Shown one piece after another: positions 56,214 to 64,000 of a DNA stretch of 64,000 nt. Source of the DNA: an uncultured Methanospirillum sp. (GTDB lineage Archaea > Halobacteriota > Methanomicrobia > Methanomicrobiales > Methanospirillaceae); assembly GCF_963668475.1 (NCBI RefSeq), contig NZ_OY764544.1, positions 2,728,001-2,792,000 of the forward strand. The letters are read 5' to 3'. The position numbers and the translations under genes were made by a program. Every line of letters begins with the position of its first letter. Position 1 is the stretch's first letter. The notes under the pieces were generated by a model, which was not told where the DNA came from, did not search any database, and saw only the letters and a program-made list of their open reading frames with translations.

Positions 56214-57089
56214 TTAATATCCGGTGATAATCTCATCCTGTGGAAGAGTTTTCACAACATCTTCTCTGAATGTTTCAAACCCGATATCATCAAGTTGATC
56301 AGGAAGAAGAACATCACCCCATGCACGACGATAAATCCAGTACACTATCTTCTCTATACAGAGATCAACTGTTTCAGGGCTTTTCACTGTAACAAAGTGG
56401 TGTCCAACTTTTGGATGTCTTCCCCTCCTGCCTCCAACCGTGATGTGGTAGGCTGGCGGGTCTGATTTGATGATGTGAAATGGACAACAGTTGATGCACA
56501 TTCCACAATGAACACAGGCATTATCATCCATCACAAGTGCCCCATTTCTGATCCTGATGGCATGCTCTTTACAATAATGAACACATGTCCCACAACCAGT
56601 ACAGGTCCCGGGCACACGGAATGGTCGTACTACACCGGTAATTCCTATCTCATTCAATCGTTCACTCATGCATGAGTTCGGACATGCTGATATGGCTATG
56701 CGGGATTTGACTGGCATCTCTTTACCAAAATGCTTCTCATCCAGGGCAAGTGCCAGGGATATCGAGTCTATTTGTGCGAATTTACATCGGTCAGTACCCG
56801 GGCATGCAGTTACGTTGACAATCTCTGATTTTTCTGCACCAAGAGGTGTTCCATTGGCTGCAAGTTCTTCTACAATGAGTTCAAGGGAAGCAGGGTTGAC
56901 ATGAATGAATTCTGCAGTCTGTCTGTTTGTCAGGTGAAGCCCGGCACCGAACTTTTCTGCAATTCTGCAAATACCCATCATCTTTTCCGGAGTAATTATA
57001 CCTGCAGGTATCCGGATTCTAACAGTGCAGAGGGAACCATCAAGTTCATTTATGATACCTCCTTTCTCATGGAGGGCATGGTTACGCAT
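56214..57089 (-). CDS. Small dissimilatory-sulfite-reductase-like protein
   Basis: About 291 residues from ATG 57089. A ferredoxin-like half is followed by sirohaem/[4Fe-4S] motifs: C-x5-C in TACPGTDRCKF and C-x3-C in SACPNSCM. Next come two [4Fe-4S] ferredoxin motifs, TCTGCGTCVHYC and ACVHCGMCINCC. This is the Dsr-LP type found in methanogens, which may reduce sulfite, nitrite or another small anion. Motif spacing is right for binding sirohaem. An ATG at 57152 is also possible. Divergent from the ferredoxin/AOR pair. Confidence 0.88.
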   Translation of the reverse strand: MRNHALHEKGGIINELDGSLCTVRIRIPAGIITPEKMMGICRIAEKFGAGLHLTNRQTAEFIHVNPASLELIVEELAANGTPLGAEKSEIVNVTACPGTDRCKFAQIDSISLALALDEKHFGKEMPVKSRIAISACPNSCMSERLNEIGITGVVRPFRVPGTCTGCGTCVHYCKEHAIRIRNGALVMDDNACVHCGMCINCCPFHIIKSDPPAYHITVGGRRGRHPKVGHHFVTVKSPETVDLCIEKIVYWIYRRAWGDVLLPDQLDDIGFETFREDVVKTLPQDEIITGY

Positions 57090-57267
57090 AGTGTATGTAT
57101 GGACAGGGATGATCAATGAACTTGTTGGAGATCTATCCCATCTTTGGTACATTCATTGTATGGGCTTTAATTTTAAAAATAGGGACTCTAAAAGTGTTCA
57201 TCTCTATGTAGAACATTGATCTCATCGCACCCAGAATACATATACTACTTCTACTGAATTCTCATTC

Positions 57268-57684
57268 ATGTCCACCCGACGTCTTGCTGTGATCGATATG
57301 GATCGGTGTGTCGGTTGCCAGTGTTGCATGTTTGCCTGCAACCGACGACTTGGATCAGGTGGTTTGTCACGATCTGCAATTCACATCTCTTCAGTTGGGG
57401 GTATTTCCAGAGGATTCTCTGTAAAAGTATGCAGAGCTTGTCAGGATCCACCCTGTGCTGATGCTTGTCCAACCGGGGCAATGAAACCCAGGGAAGGAGG
57501 TGGAGTTAAGATACATTCTGATCTCTGTACCGGATGTAAATCCTGCGTTGATGCGTGTATATTAGGTGCAATTACATGGAACCATGAGAGTAATTCACCA
57601 ATTGTATGTATATACTGTGGAATTTGTGCAAAATACTGCCCATATCAGGTTATCGAATTAGAAGAGAATTCAGAGGTGAGCTGA
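57268..57684 (+). CDS. Multi-cluster ferredoxin-like protein
   Basis: A 138-residue protein with Cys motifs for up to four [4Fe-4S] clusters in the HycB/DmsB style: CVGCQCCMFAC, CRACQDPPCADAC, CTGCKSCVDAC and CIYCGICAKYC. Directly before AOR, with its stop touching the AOR ATG; the GAGGTGA there is the AOR ribosome site. It probably passes electrons from the oxidoreductase to other partners. Confidence 0.92.
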   Translation: MSTRRLAVIDMDRCVGCQCCMFACNRRLGSGGLSRSAIHISSVGGISRGFSVKVCRACQDPPCADACPTGAMKPREGGGVKIHSDLCTGCKSCVDACILGAITWNHESNSPIVCIYCGICAKYCPYQVIELEENSEVS

Positions 57685-59454
57685 ATGGATCAGAATCTGG
57701 CACGGGTTTTAATCATCGATCTCTCTTCAAAGACATATCGGATAGAAGACCGGCAAACACTTTTTAAAGAGAGGATTGGAGGAGCAGGTGTTGCAATACG
57801 CCTGTTATTTGAGTTCTGCCCAGAGGGCGCCGATCCACTTGGCCCTGATAATCCAATCATATTAACTGTTGGAGCGATATCTGCCCTGTTTCCCCTCGCA
57901 TCAAAGTGCGTTGCCATGTTTAAATCTCCTCTGACAGGGAATCTCGGGGAGAGCCATGCAGGAGGGAGAACTGCAACATCTATGAGAATGGCTGGGTATG
58001 GGGCAATTGTGATCACCGGAAGATCAACACAACCGACCTTTTTGTCCATCACACATGATACCGTTCAGTTTCATGATGCCCGGACTCTCTGGGGGATGGC
58101 CCGGGGAGATACTGTCGCACGGATAATCCGGCTGGTTGACGGGAATCCGGGAACCCGGACAATTCTCCGGATTGGAAGAGCCGGAGAGCGACTTGTCCGG
58201 TATGCAGCAGTAACTTCGGAGACCTATCGTCACTTTGGAAGAATGGGTCTTGGAGCAGTATTCGGTTCTAAATTATTAAAGGCACTCGTGATATCGGGTG
58301 ATTCATCAATTCCTGTGACAAATGTCAAAGAGTACCGAAAGATGTATGATCAGATCTTTGATGCTGTGACGAAATCGTCTGCAATGAAGAAGTATCATGA
58401 TGTAGGAACTGCGGTTAATGTCCTTCCTCTCAAATCCCTGGGATCAATTCCGATAAAGAATATGACAGCCTCTCAGTTTGAGAGTTCAGACCAGCTTACC
58501 GGGGAAGAGTTCGCGAGTAATTACCTTGCACGAAGAGTTGGATGTTCTCATTGCCCGGTGAGTTGTATCCATCTTGCCCATCTCCGGATATCATATCCTC
58601 ATGATCCGTATTTCTTCAAGACTGTTCCCGTCTGTTATGACTATGAGCTGATTTACTCTCTTGGATTTATGCTTGGGGTTGCAGATCCAAAACAGGTCCT
58701 GGCACTGATAGATGAGATCGAAGGAACCGGAATGGATGCCATGTCTTCAGGAGTGGTGGCAGCATATGTAACCGAAGCGATGAAGAATGGCCTCATCACT
58801 CCTGAAATGACAGATGGGATCAGTCTTGAATTTGGAGATTCCCCTGGTTTTATGCGTTTTTTTCAGCATCTTGCTGACCAGAAGACATTATTTTATCAGA
58901 ACCTCGGGAGGGGTGTTGATTATGCATCTGAGCAGTATGGAGGTTCTGAATATGCACTTGCTTTCGGAAAGAATGAGATGCCAGGGTATCACACCGGCCT
59001 TGCAGCCATCATCGGGTACCTGACCGGGGCACGACATAGTCATCTTGATAGTGCAGGATATAGTATTGATCAGAAGCCGAAACAAATTACACCCGACGAG
59101 ATCGCATCACAACTGTATACAGAGGAAGCCTGGCGTCAGATCCTGGCGAGCCTGGTCATCTGTTTCTTTGCACGGGGAGTGTACTCTGAAGAGGTGGTTC
59201 AAAAATGCCTTGAAATAAGTGGTATTTTTAAAACATCTGACGAACTGGTTCAGTTGGGAAGACAGATTCTCTATGAAAAATATCAGTTTAAATTTCGGGA
59301 AGGGTTTACCTTTGATAATATCAGAATACCCGCACGAGTAACAACTCATCCATCAGGAACAGGAATCATATCAGAGAGTGATATAAGAAAAGGTATCGAG
59401 ATGTATGAAATATTACTATTATCTTTGGGAAAGGGAAAACCCAAAGAAGAATAA
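57685..59454 (+). CDS. aor: Tungsten-type aldehyde:ferredoxin oxidoreductase
   Basis: A 589-residue enzyme, of the usual AOR length. N-terminal domain: RIGGAGVAIRLLFE and SPLTGNLGESHAGG, the pterin-binding region. The [4Fe-4S] ligands are in GCSHCPVSCIH near residue 287, and the final cluster Cys is in SLVICFFARG near 490. AOR oxidises aldehydes to acids, using ferredoxin, with a tungsten bis-pterin centre. The preceding ferredoxin-like protein is its likely electron partner. The substrate is not known. The Mop and MoeA-like genes nearby fit a tungsten-enzyme neighbourhood. Confidence 0.93.
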   Translation: MDQNLARVLIIDLSSKTYRIEDRQTLFKERIGGAGVAIRLLFEFCPEGADPLGPDNPIILTVGAISALFPLASKCVAMFKSPLTGNLGESHAGGRTATSMRMAGYGAIVITGRSTQPTFLSITHDTVQFHDARTLWGMARGDTVARIIRLVDGNPGTRTILRIGRAGERLVRYAAVTSETYRHFGRMGLGAVFGSKLLKALVISGDSSIPVTNVKEYRKMYDQIFDAVTKSSAMKKYHDVGTAVNVLPLKSLGSIPIKNMTASQFESSDQLTGEEFASNYLARRVGCSHCPVSCIHLAHLRISYPHDPYFFKTVPVCYDYELIYSLGFMLGVADPKQVLALIDEIEGTGMDAMSSGVVAAYVTEAMKNGLITPEMTDGISLEFGDSPGFMRFFQHLADQKTLFYQNLGRGVDYASEQYGGSEYALAFGKNEMPGYHTGLAAIIGYLTGARHSHLDSAGYSIDQKPKQITPDEIASQLYTEEAWRQILASLVICFFARGVYSEEVVQKCLEISGIFKTSDELVQLGRQILYEKYQFKFREGFTFDNIRIPARVTTHPSGTGIISESDIRKGIEMYEILLLSLGKGKPKEE

Positions 59455-59478
59455 AAATCTAATGCAACCAGAAAAATA

Positions 59479-60572
59479 TTAAGAATGTGGGTGACTTGAC
59501 CCTGTGTTTTTATATTCCTCGCCATTTGGTCCATACCCATCAATCATATATTGAGCCTGTTTATCAGTAAGATCAAAACCTACAAATTCTTTGTAGAATT
59601 TTATCACCTCATCTACAAGATTAACTTTGTACAATTCAGGATGAATCACCGAAGCAGCGAATGGAATCTGTAGTGCACTTTCCATACCAAAGCGTTCCCA
59701 TGGGAATAATCCGTTTGGATTGAGATATACCTGGTTATTCTTAACTGCTTTGATATCTTTCCACTGTGACGAGTTCATGAGTTCATTATACAGTTCGTGT
59801 TCTGCAAATCCTCCGATAATAATAATATCAGGATTCAGGCTGAGAATTGCTTCTGGTGTAACTACGCCGTTTTTATCAAGTTCAAGTTTTTTGGATGCAA
59901 ATTCTCCACCGGCTATGTTTATCCAATCATTCATTATAGATTTTGCAGCAAATGTGGTATACAATCCCTGATTTGTCTGACCCTGGATATAATAGACAAC
60001 TGGTTTCTCTGTTTCAGGAATATTGCCAATGGCTGATTTAACAGTGACAGTCTGGCTGTCTACCAGTTCCCCCCATTTTTTAGCCTTGTCTACGTAATCT
60101 CCTCCCAGGATATCCCCTAGAAGCGTAAACGCCTTTTTCATGGAGTCATAATCGCTGAAATACAGATAAACTGCAGGGAGTCCAAGACCCTGTAACTTTT
60201 CTGCAGTTTCTTTGCTTGGAGTTATGATGAGATCCGGATTCATCCTCATCAAATCTTCAGCATTGTCTGTAGCAGTTGGAACGTTTACAATGTTTGGATA
60301 AACAAGTTGTGACCAATAATTTTGTTTGGTAATATCCATTGTCCCAACCAACAGATCTCCTGCACCCATACAAAGCATAACCGAGTTAGAAGCAGGCCAT
60401 AGATTCACAACTTTGTAACACTTGCCGGAATAGTTACTTCTGTCCCGGCCATATCAGTAATAGTCCGTGTTGGACCCGAGATTTTCGTTGTGTCAGTCCC
60501 CGCATATACACCTGCAACTACTGTGCAGAGAAGGATTACAGTTATGAATAAGTTCAATAACTTATGGTTCAT
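59479..60572 (-). pseudogene. BtuF-like ABC binding protein gene with one frameshift
   Basis: The ATG at 60572 overlaps the methyltransferase stop (ATGA). It encodes a signal peptide (MNHKLLNLFITVILLCTVVA) and ITDMAGTEVTIPASVTK, then stops at 60405. The rest continues in another frame from NLWPASNSVMLCMGAGDLLV to the end. Lack of one A in a short A-run near 60411-60414 explains it. The reunited 360 residues match the paralogue at 61541-62614 throughout. The frame downstream is otherwise open for over 300 codons, so the break is recent or a sequencing error. The product would bind a corrinoid or metal chelate. Confidence 0.82.
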
Positions 60573-61453
60573 CTTAAATCTCCTTTTGACTCAAATATAT
60601 GATTCAAAAATTGTTTTGGTAGTGTTTCCCACCATAATACAAACGTACGTGTCTCAAAAAAGAACCTGTACCCTTTTTCTGAAGAATAAGTCAGAAATTG
60701 ATCCACATTTTCTTTAAAAACATCAAGGTTCAATTCTTCAGGATCACCGATCAAATGCTGAAGATCAGAATAAGCATCCTCTTTTGATGGATAATATCGT
60801 TCAAATCCATCCTGAACGATGTTAATATTCGGTTCATACCCAAGGTCATAGACCAGATTATATTGCAGATTATACTGCAATCTTCTATCATGGGTAAAAG
60901 GTATTTTCTTGATTGGATACCCTTTTTTACGTGCACTATCAAAAAGAAGGCTTCTGATTTCGGGAATACTCGGAGCATTTGCCCAGCTAATTATAGCCGC
61001 ATACTTTTTTGCAAATTTACTCAGTTTTTTGATATCTTCTCCTCCAATTGATCGGGATGCAATCACAATATCATGGCGAGGAAGGTTGATATCAGGTTCC
61101 GCACAATTCCAGTCCATCAAAATGGTTTCAACATGTGAATAATCCCGAACCTTTTCTCTGCATCTTTCCATCATCTTTTCAGAAATATCGAGAGCTGTTA
61201 CTTTCCCGGCAATTTTTGCTAATTGTGAAGTAATACGTCCGGGACCACATCCAACATCCAGAACAGAATCTACAGATGAAATTGGGATACATTGTAAGGC
61301 ATTGAATGTTCCCTTAACTTCCATTTTAATGAGGTAATCGTAAAATTCTGCCTCATTATTCCACAAATTCTTCTGTTCTTCTTCACTCATATGAGAGAAA
61401 AAGGGAGGACGGGTGACATTTCTGAGTTCTTCCCAGTTGATAAGTGGTCTCAT
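60569..61453 (-). CDS. Class I SAM-dependent methyltransferase
   Basis: A 294-residue protein. Motif I is VDSVLDVGCGPGRITSQLA (about residues 64-82), motif II TALDISEKMM, and DIVIASRSIGGEDI follows. The later region is longer than in small methyltransferases and has aromatic-rich sections (RRLQYNLQYNLVYDLGYE). Such proteins often stand next to BtuF-like genes in methanogens, and may methylate a metal-chelating compound; the substrate is inferred only from context. It lies between two BtuF-like genes and overlaps the second. Confidence 0.87.
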   Translation of the reverse strand: MRPLINWEELRNVTRPPFFSHMSEEEQKNLWNNEAEFYDYLIKMEVKGTFNALQCIPISSVDSVLDVGCGPGRITSQLAKIAGKVTALDISEKMMERCREKVRDYSHVETILMDWNCAEPDINLPRHDIVIASRSIGGEDIKKLSKFAKKYAAIISWANAPSIPEIRSLLFDSARKKGYPIKKIPFTHDRRLQYNLQYNLVYDLGYEPNINIVQDGFERYYPSKEDAYSDLQHLIGDPEELNLDVFKENVDQFLTYSSEKGYRFFFETRTFVLWWETLPKQFLNHIFESKGDLR

Positions 61454-61540
61454 GAGATATGGTTTTTTATTTTCATAATTTTTCGATTCATTTAATCATT
61501 TTAAAAAGTTGGTTTGTAATAATTACACCCTATTTCCAAG

Positions 61541-62614
61541 TTACACAGTTGGATTCAGGATGCTGTCAATATCATCATCGGTGAGACTGTAATTAAAGAA
61601 CTCATTGTAGAACTTTTTGAGGACATCCTTGATTTCAAGATCCTTGAAGAGATCTGGGTACAATGTCTTTGCTGCCCACTGAATCTGAAGTGCTTCCTCT
61701 GCACCATACCGATCCCAGTAGAAGACCCCTTTCGGATTAAGATATAATTTACCATCTTTGACTGCTTTCAGATCCTTCCACTTAGGATCATTCATGACAG
61801 TATCCTTATCTGCAGTTGTTCCCATCATGATGATGACATCTGGATCCCATGCCTGAATCTGCTCAAAGGTTACTGCCTTCTGATTTCCAGATATATCCTT
61901 ACCAGCAGCATTGGTCCCACCAGCAACATCGATCCAGGTATCAATAAGGGTCTTGTTTCCATCTACCTGTAATGGCTTTAGACTGTTTATATGAAGAACG
62001 CTCAGTTTTTTGTCTACTGGAATTTTAGAGGTAACATCCTTAATCTCTGATAACTTCGTATCAAGGTAATCATTATACTTTTCCGCCTTTGCTTTGGCAT
62101 CTCCACCGAGAATTGATCCGGTAAGGAGGAAACATTTCTTCAGATCTTCAAATGTTGTAAAGTACAAGGTTACAACTGGAATTCCTGCAGATGAGAGTTG
62201 ATCAGCGCTCTTGTTCGTTCCATCAGAGAGTATTGCAATATCCGGTTTTGCGGCAATTGTATCTTCCAGTGTAACAACTTTTGTTGAAGAGTCAAATGGA
62301 GCAGGGATGGTTCCAATCCTTGGATAAACCTTGTTGAACATCGGCATGTTATGGATAATTGAGGTTGTTGCAACAATTTTATCCCCGGCACCGAGCATAA
62401 GAACGACTTCATTGTGAGCGTTCCAGAAATCAGCGACACGGTCGATTGTGACTGGTATCTGAACCGTATTCCCCATCATATCTGTGATGGTTTGCGTTGC
62501 TCCTGTCGAGGCCCCTGCATCGGCATAAACCACGCCGGTGAAGCAGATAAGACAGATCAAAAGTGTAAGTAACCACATTGAGATGGTTACACGATGTTTT
62601 CCACTCATTTTCAT
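61541..62614 (-). CDS. BtuF-like ABC substrate-binding protein
   Basis: A 357-residue secreted protein of the cobalamin/siderophore binding class. The signal peptide (WLLTLLICLICFTGVVYAD, cut near residue 32) is followed by ITDMMGNTVQIPVTIDRV, and VVLMLGAGDKIVATTSII, typical of this family. The second lobe has DVIIMMGTTADKDTV and KDGKLYLNPKGVFYWDR. It is first in the unit with the methyltransferase and the frameshifted paralogue; no permease or ATPase lies beside it. The operator-like site at 62660-62682 is 46 bases upstream of its start. Confidence 0.88.
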   Translation of the reverse strand: MKMSGKHRVTISMWLLTLLICLICFTGVVYADAGASTGATQTITDMMGNTVQIPVTIDRVADFWNAHNEVVLMLGAGDKIVATTSIIHNMPMFNKVYPRIGTIPAPFDSSTKVVTLEDTIAAKPDIAILSDGTNKSADQLSSAGIPVVTLYFTTFEDLKKCFLLTGSILGGDAKAKAEKYNDYLDTKLSEIKDVTSKIPVDKKLSVLHINSLKPLQVDGNKTLIDTWIDVAGGTNAAGKDISGNQKAVTFEQIQAWDPDVIIMMGTTADKDTVMNDPKWKDLKAVKDGKLYLNPKGVFYWDRYGAEEALQIQWAAKTLYPDLFKDLEIKDVLKKFYNEFFNYSLTDDDIDSILNPTV

Positions 62615-62659
62615 CAGCTATCAGGAGAGGTTTTTGAATATTTAAATTTTAAACTATTG

Positions 62660-62682
62660 TTAGTGCAAACTAGTTTACCTAA
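62660..62682. promoter_or_regulatory. Palindromic operator-like site before BtuF-like gene
   Basis: A 23-base near-palindrome with a perfect core AAACTAGTTT, and outer half-sites TTAG and CTAA. Its size and symmetry resemble sites for DtxR/MntR-type metal repressors. It is placed 46-68 bases before the start codon, over the likely promoter. A wider inverted repeat (TAAACTA / TAGTTTA, 62650-62677) overlaps it. Confidence 0.45.
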
Positions 62683-63058
62683 AATTTATGAGATAAAAAT
62701 TTTCTCCATTTATTGAGTAAAATTTGGAAAAAAATGAAATATACTTATTTGATAATTTTTAATGATGAAATAATAAACAAAAAAAGTGTAACTATAATTA
62801 GTAATTTGCTCTAATATTTGACCTTTTTCCTACCGAGAACTACAATCGCGCATGTGATGTATTTACTATCTGAATGAAATAAGTTTCTTTTATTTACTCA
62901 CCCCGAAAAAGTTCTCTGTTTTTCATCAAATTTAATAAGAAAAATAATTAAATATAAATATTGCTATATCTGGCGCCATGTTCTTGTTTTATAATATGTA
63001 TGTTTATCGCAAAAAGAACAAAAAAAATTACACGAAAGCTACATCCCGCTCCATTGGT
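62683..63058. other. AT-rich gene-poor stretch
   Basis: About 375 bases upstream of the binding-protein promoter and before the next gene's 3' end. An open frame starting at 62978 overlaps the 115-residue gene on the other strand and is not favoured. Nothing else recognised. Confidence 0.45.
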
Positions 63059-63406
63059 TTAACTATCAATTCGTTTGCAGATCTGCTCAAATATTTCAGG
63101 ACCGAGAAGAGCTATACTTTCATCTGCGAACTCTTCTCTCATTATCCTGATGATCTTCATGGAGCCTTCATTGGTCGTGTGAATGCCAACTCTCTCTTCC
63201 CTGGTTACCAGTTCCTGCTCTTCCATCATTGCAAAATATGGGAGAATATAATAATGGGGGGCTTTGAGATACTCTGCAAGTCTCCTTGTTGTAGGAAACC
63301 GTATCCTGATTCCATCTGCAGTAAAGGTCAGGGTGATTGCGTGCTCTTCAGAAAAAAAAAGTTCCAAAGCAGTTCTGAATAGTATATCGACCGAAAGAGT
63401 AGGCAT
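63059..63406 (-). CDS. Conserved small protein, possibly winged-helix-like
   Basis: A 115-residue protein from ATG 63406, with AGAGAGGT just before it; a longer frame to 63499 overlaps the next gene and is not used. The TTRRLAEYLKAPHYYILPYF and MEEQELVTREERVGIHTTN sections look like a helix-turn-helix with wing, so a DNA-binding or adapter function is possible. It lies 47 bases downstream of the next small gene. Confidence 0.7.
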   Translation of the reverse strand: MPTLSVDILFRTALELFFSEEHAITLTFTADGIRIRFPTTRRLAEYLKAPHYYILPYFAMMEEQELVTREERVGIHTTNEGSMKIIRIMREEFADESIALLGPEIFEQICKRIDS

Positions 63407-63452
63407 ACCTCTCTCACTATTTATTATACACAGATACAATAGTTCCGAAAAA

Positions 63453-63656
63453 TTAGTGTTTCTTCTTCTGATCCTCGGGTACCTCTGCGAGGTACACAAG
63501 TTCAGCGCCGACGTCCTTTGCGATCATCTCGATCTCAACTTTTCTGAAGTGGGTTGCTTCGATCTGTATCTGACCGCCGGTCACCGCAACAACTCTGAAT
63601 TGTGGCTGCCTGACACCTTCTCCGACCTTCTGACGCTCTCTGATATAAATTTTCAT
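63453..63656 (-). CDS. Conserved small basic protein of unknown function
   Basis: A 67-residue protein from ATG 63656 (MKIYIRERQKVGEGVRQPQF), with GGGTGA seven bases upstream. The rest (VVAVTGGQIQIEATHFRKVE, ending DQKKKH) is beta-strand followed by helix. The style is that of small conserved methanogen proteins. It seems to be in one unit with the gene at 63059-63406. No function is known to me. Confidence 0.72.
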   Translation of the reverse strand: MKIYIRERQKVGEGVRQPQFRVVAVTGGQIQIEATHFRKVEIEMIAKDVGAELVYLAEVPEDQKKKH

Positions 63657-63768
63657 CTGCTTCACCCCTGGCGGATAACTTTGAGCATAATCACTTGGAT
63701 ATACCAACTGCTATGCCAGCAAATGTATCTATATTACTTCAATATACTTAATACTATTGAGGTGAGGA

Positions 63769-64000
63769 ATGCACGAGAGACATGATATTCCAAACAAACT
63801 ACAAGGCGAAACTCTGGTCAGAAAACAGTTATTTGAGAAGTATAAAGATCGCCCTCTGGTAAGAATCCTTCCTGAATTAAATGTTGTCAAGATAGGTGGG
63901 CATGGAATCATCGATTATGGACATGATGTCGTTCTTCCTCTCGTTGATGAACTGGGCACACTCTCTGAGCATCATCAGATGCTGATTATTACCGGCGGTG
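63769..64000 (+). CDS. Molybdenum-storage-protein-like amino acid kinase family protein, partial
   Basis: The first 77 residues, cut by the window end. LVRILPELNVVKIGGHGIID and the following VLPLVDELG closely follow the pattern of the Mo-storage protein (MosB-like), a relative of UMP kinase with the GG-H-G-D nucleotide loop. GAGGTGAGGA lies just before the ATG. Mo-storage proteins hold polyoxomolybdate or tungstate clusters using ATP. That fits the Mop and AOR genes 4-11 kb away. A true UMP kinase is less likely, but the C-terminal part is not visible. Confidence 0.75.
   Translation, partial: MHERHDIPNKLQGETLVRKQLFEKYKDRPLVRILPELNVVKIGGHGIIDYGHDVVLPLVDELGTLSEHHQMLIITGG

Noticed and set aside
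1-64000. tRNA, rRNA or CRISPR loci
   Set aside because: Looked for cloverleaf T-loop motifs, rRNA-like conserved blocks and evenly spaced repeats by eye; none was convincing. A covariance-model scan would settle it.

Overview
The window looks like chromosome from a methanogenic archaeon, most likely of the order Methanomicrobiales (Methanospirillum-like). The evidence is gene content: an FmdE-family protein, a small dissimilatory-sulfite-reductase-like protein, archaeal pilins with the AVSPV(I/V)G N-terminus, an archaeal Tad/Pil ATPase and TadC pair, a tungsten-type aldehyde:ferredoxin oxidoreductase, CbiZ, and genes starting behind GGTG/GAGG ribosome sites, often with ATGA overlaps. No rRNA, tRNA or CRISPR array was seen. 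The genus is inference.

Layout. 1-5100: a small-protein gene, a DUF4143-type AAA ATPase behind a tandem operator, a methyl-accepting chemotaxis protein and a broken cheW. 5372-23582: the main feature, a tetrapyrrole-type locus. A divergent CbiK-like chelatase faces a + strand operon: cbiZ, Mg-chelatase-type ChlI and ChlD, a corrinoid/haem-type importer (binding protein, permease, ATPase), a fused NifH-NifD protein and a NifK-like protein. Convergent with it, on the - strand, are a CobN/BchH-type large chelatase subunit and an ABC-2 exporter, and a small YgiT/DUF4258 pair sits in the gap. 23677-30344: a UshA-like phosphoesterase, four archaeal pilins, a lipoprotein and a winged-helix regulator. 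30562-34832: an IS701-family element split by an intact IS21-family element, all inserted in a copy of a short dispersed repeat. 35183-39505: a small membrane protein, a methyltransferase, and an FmdE-ABC transporter operon. 39963-46154: a type IV pilus/Tad-like operon with an unusually long ATPase. 46581-52801: CheY, a zinc-ribbon/beta-helix protein, a TPR protein, an ECF-type S component and a secreted thioredoxin-like protein. 52938-59454: a Mo/W and redox block (Mop, MoeA-PBP, a TiaS-like protein, sulfite-reductase-like protein, ferredoxin, AOR). 59479-64000: two BtuF-like binding proteins, one frameshifted, around a methyltransferase, then two small conserved genes and the start of a molybdenum-storage-protein-like gene.

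How it fits together. The 5-24 kb locus contains all three subunit types of a class I metal chelatase (CobN + ChlI + ChlD), a one-subunit chelatase homologue, a two-component nitrogenase-like reductase of the kind that reduces tetrapyrrole rings, a cobinamide amidohydrolase, an importer and an exporter. I infer a dedicated pathway that imports or salvages a tetrapyrrole, inserts or exchanges its metal, reduces the ring and possibly exports the product. It differs from the known coenzyme F430 route (CfbA-E) and from nitrogen fixation. I know of no characterised pathway with this gene set; this is the best candidate here for an undescribed system. The Mo/W block and the metal/corrinoid binding proteins at the right suggest a genome investing heavily in metal-cofactor acquisition.
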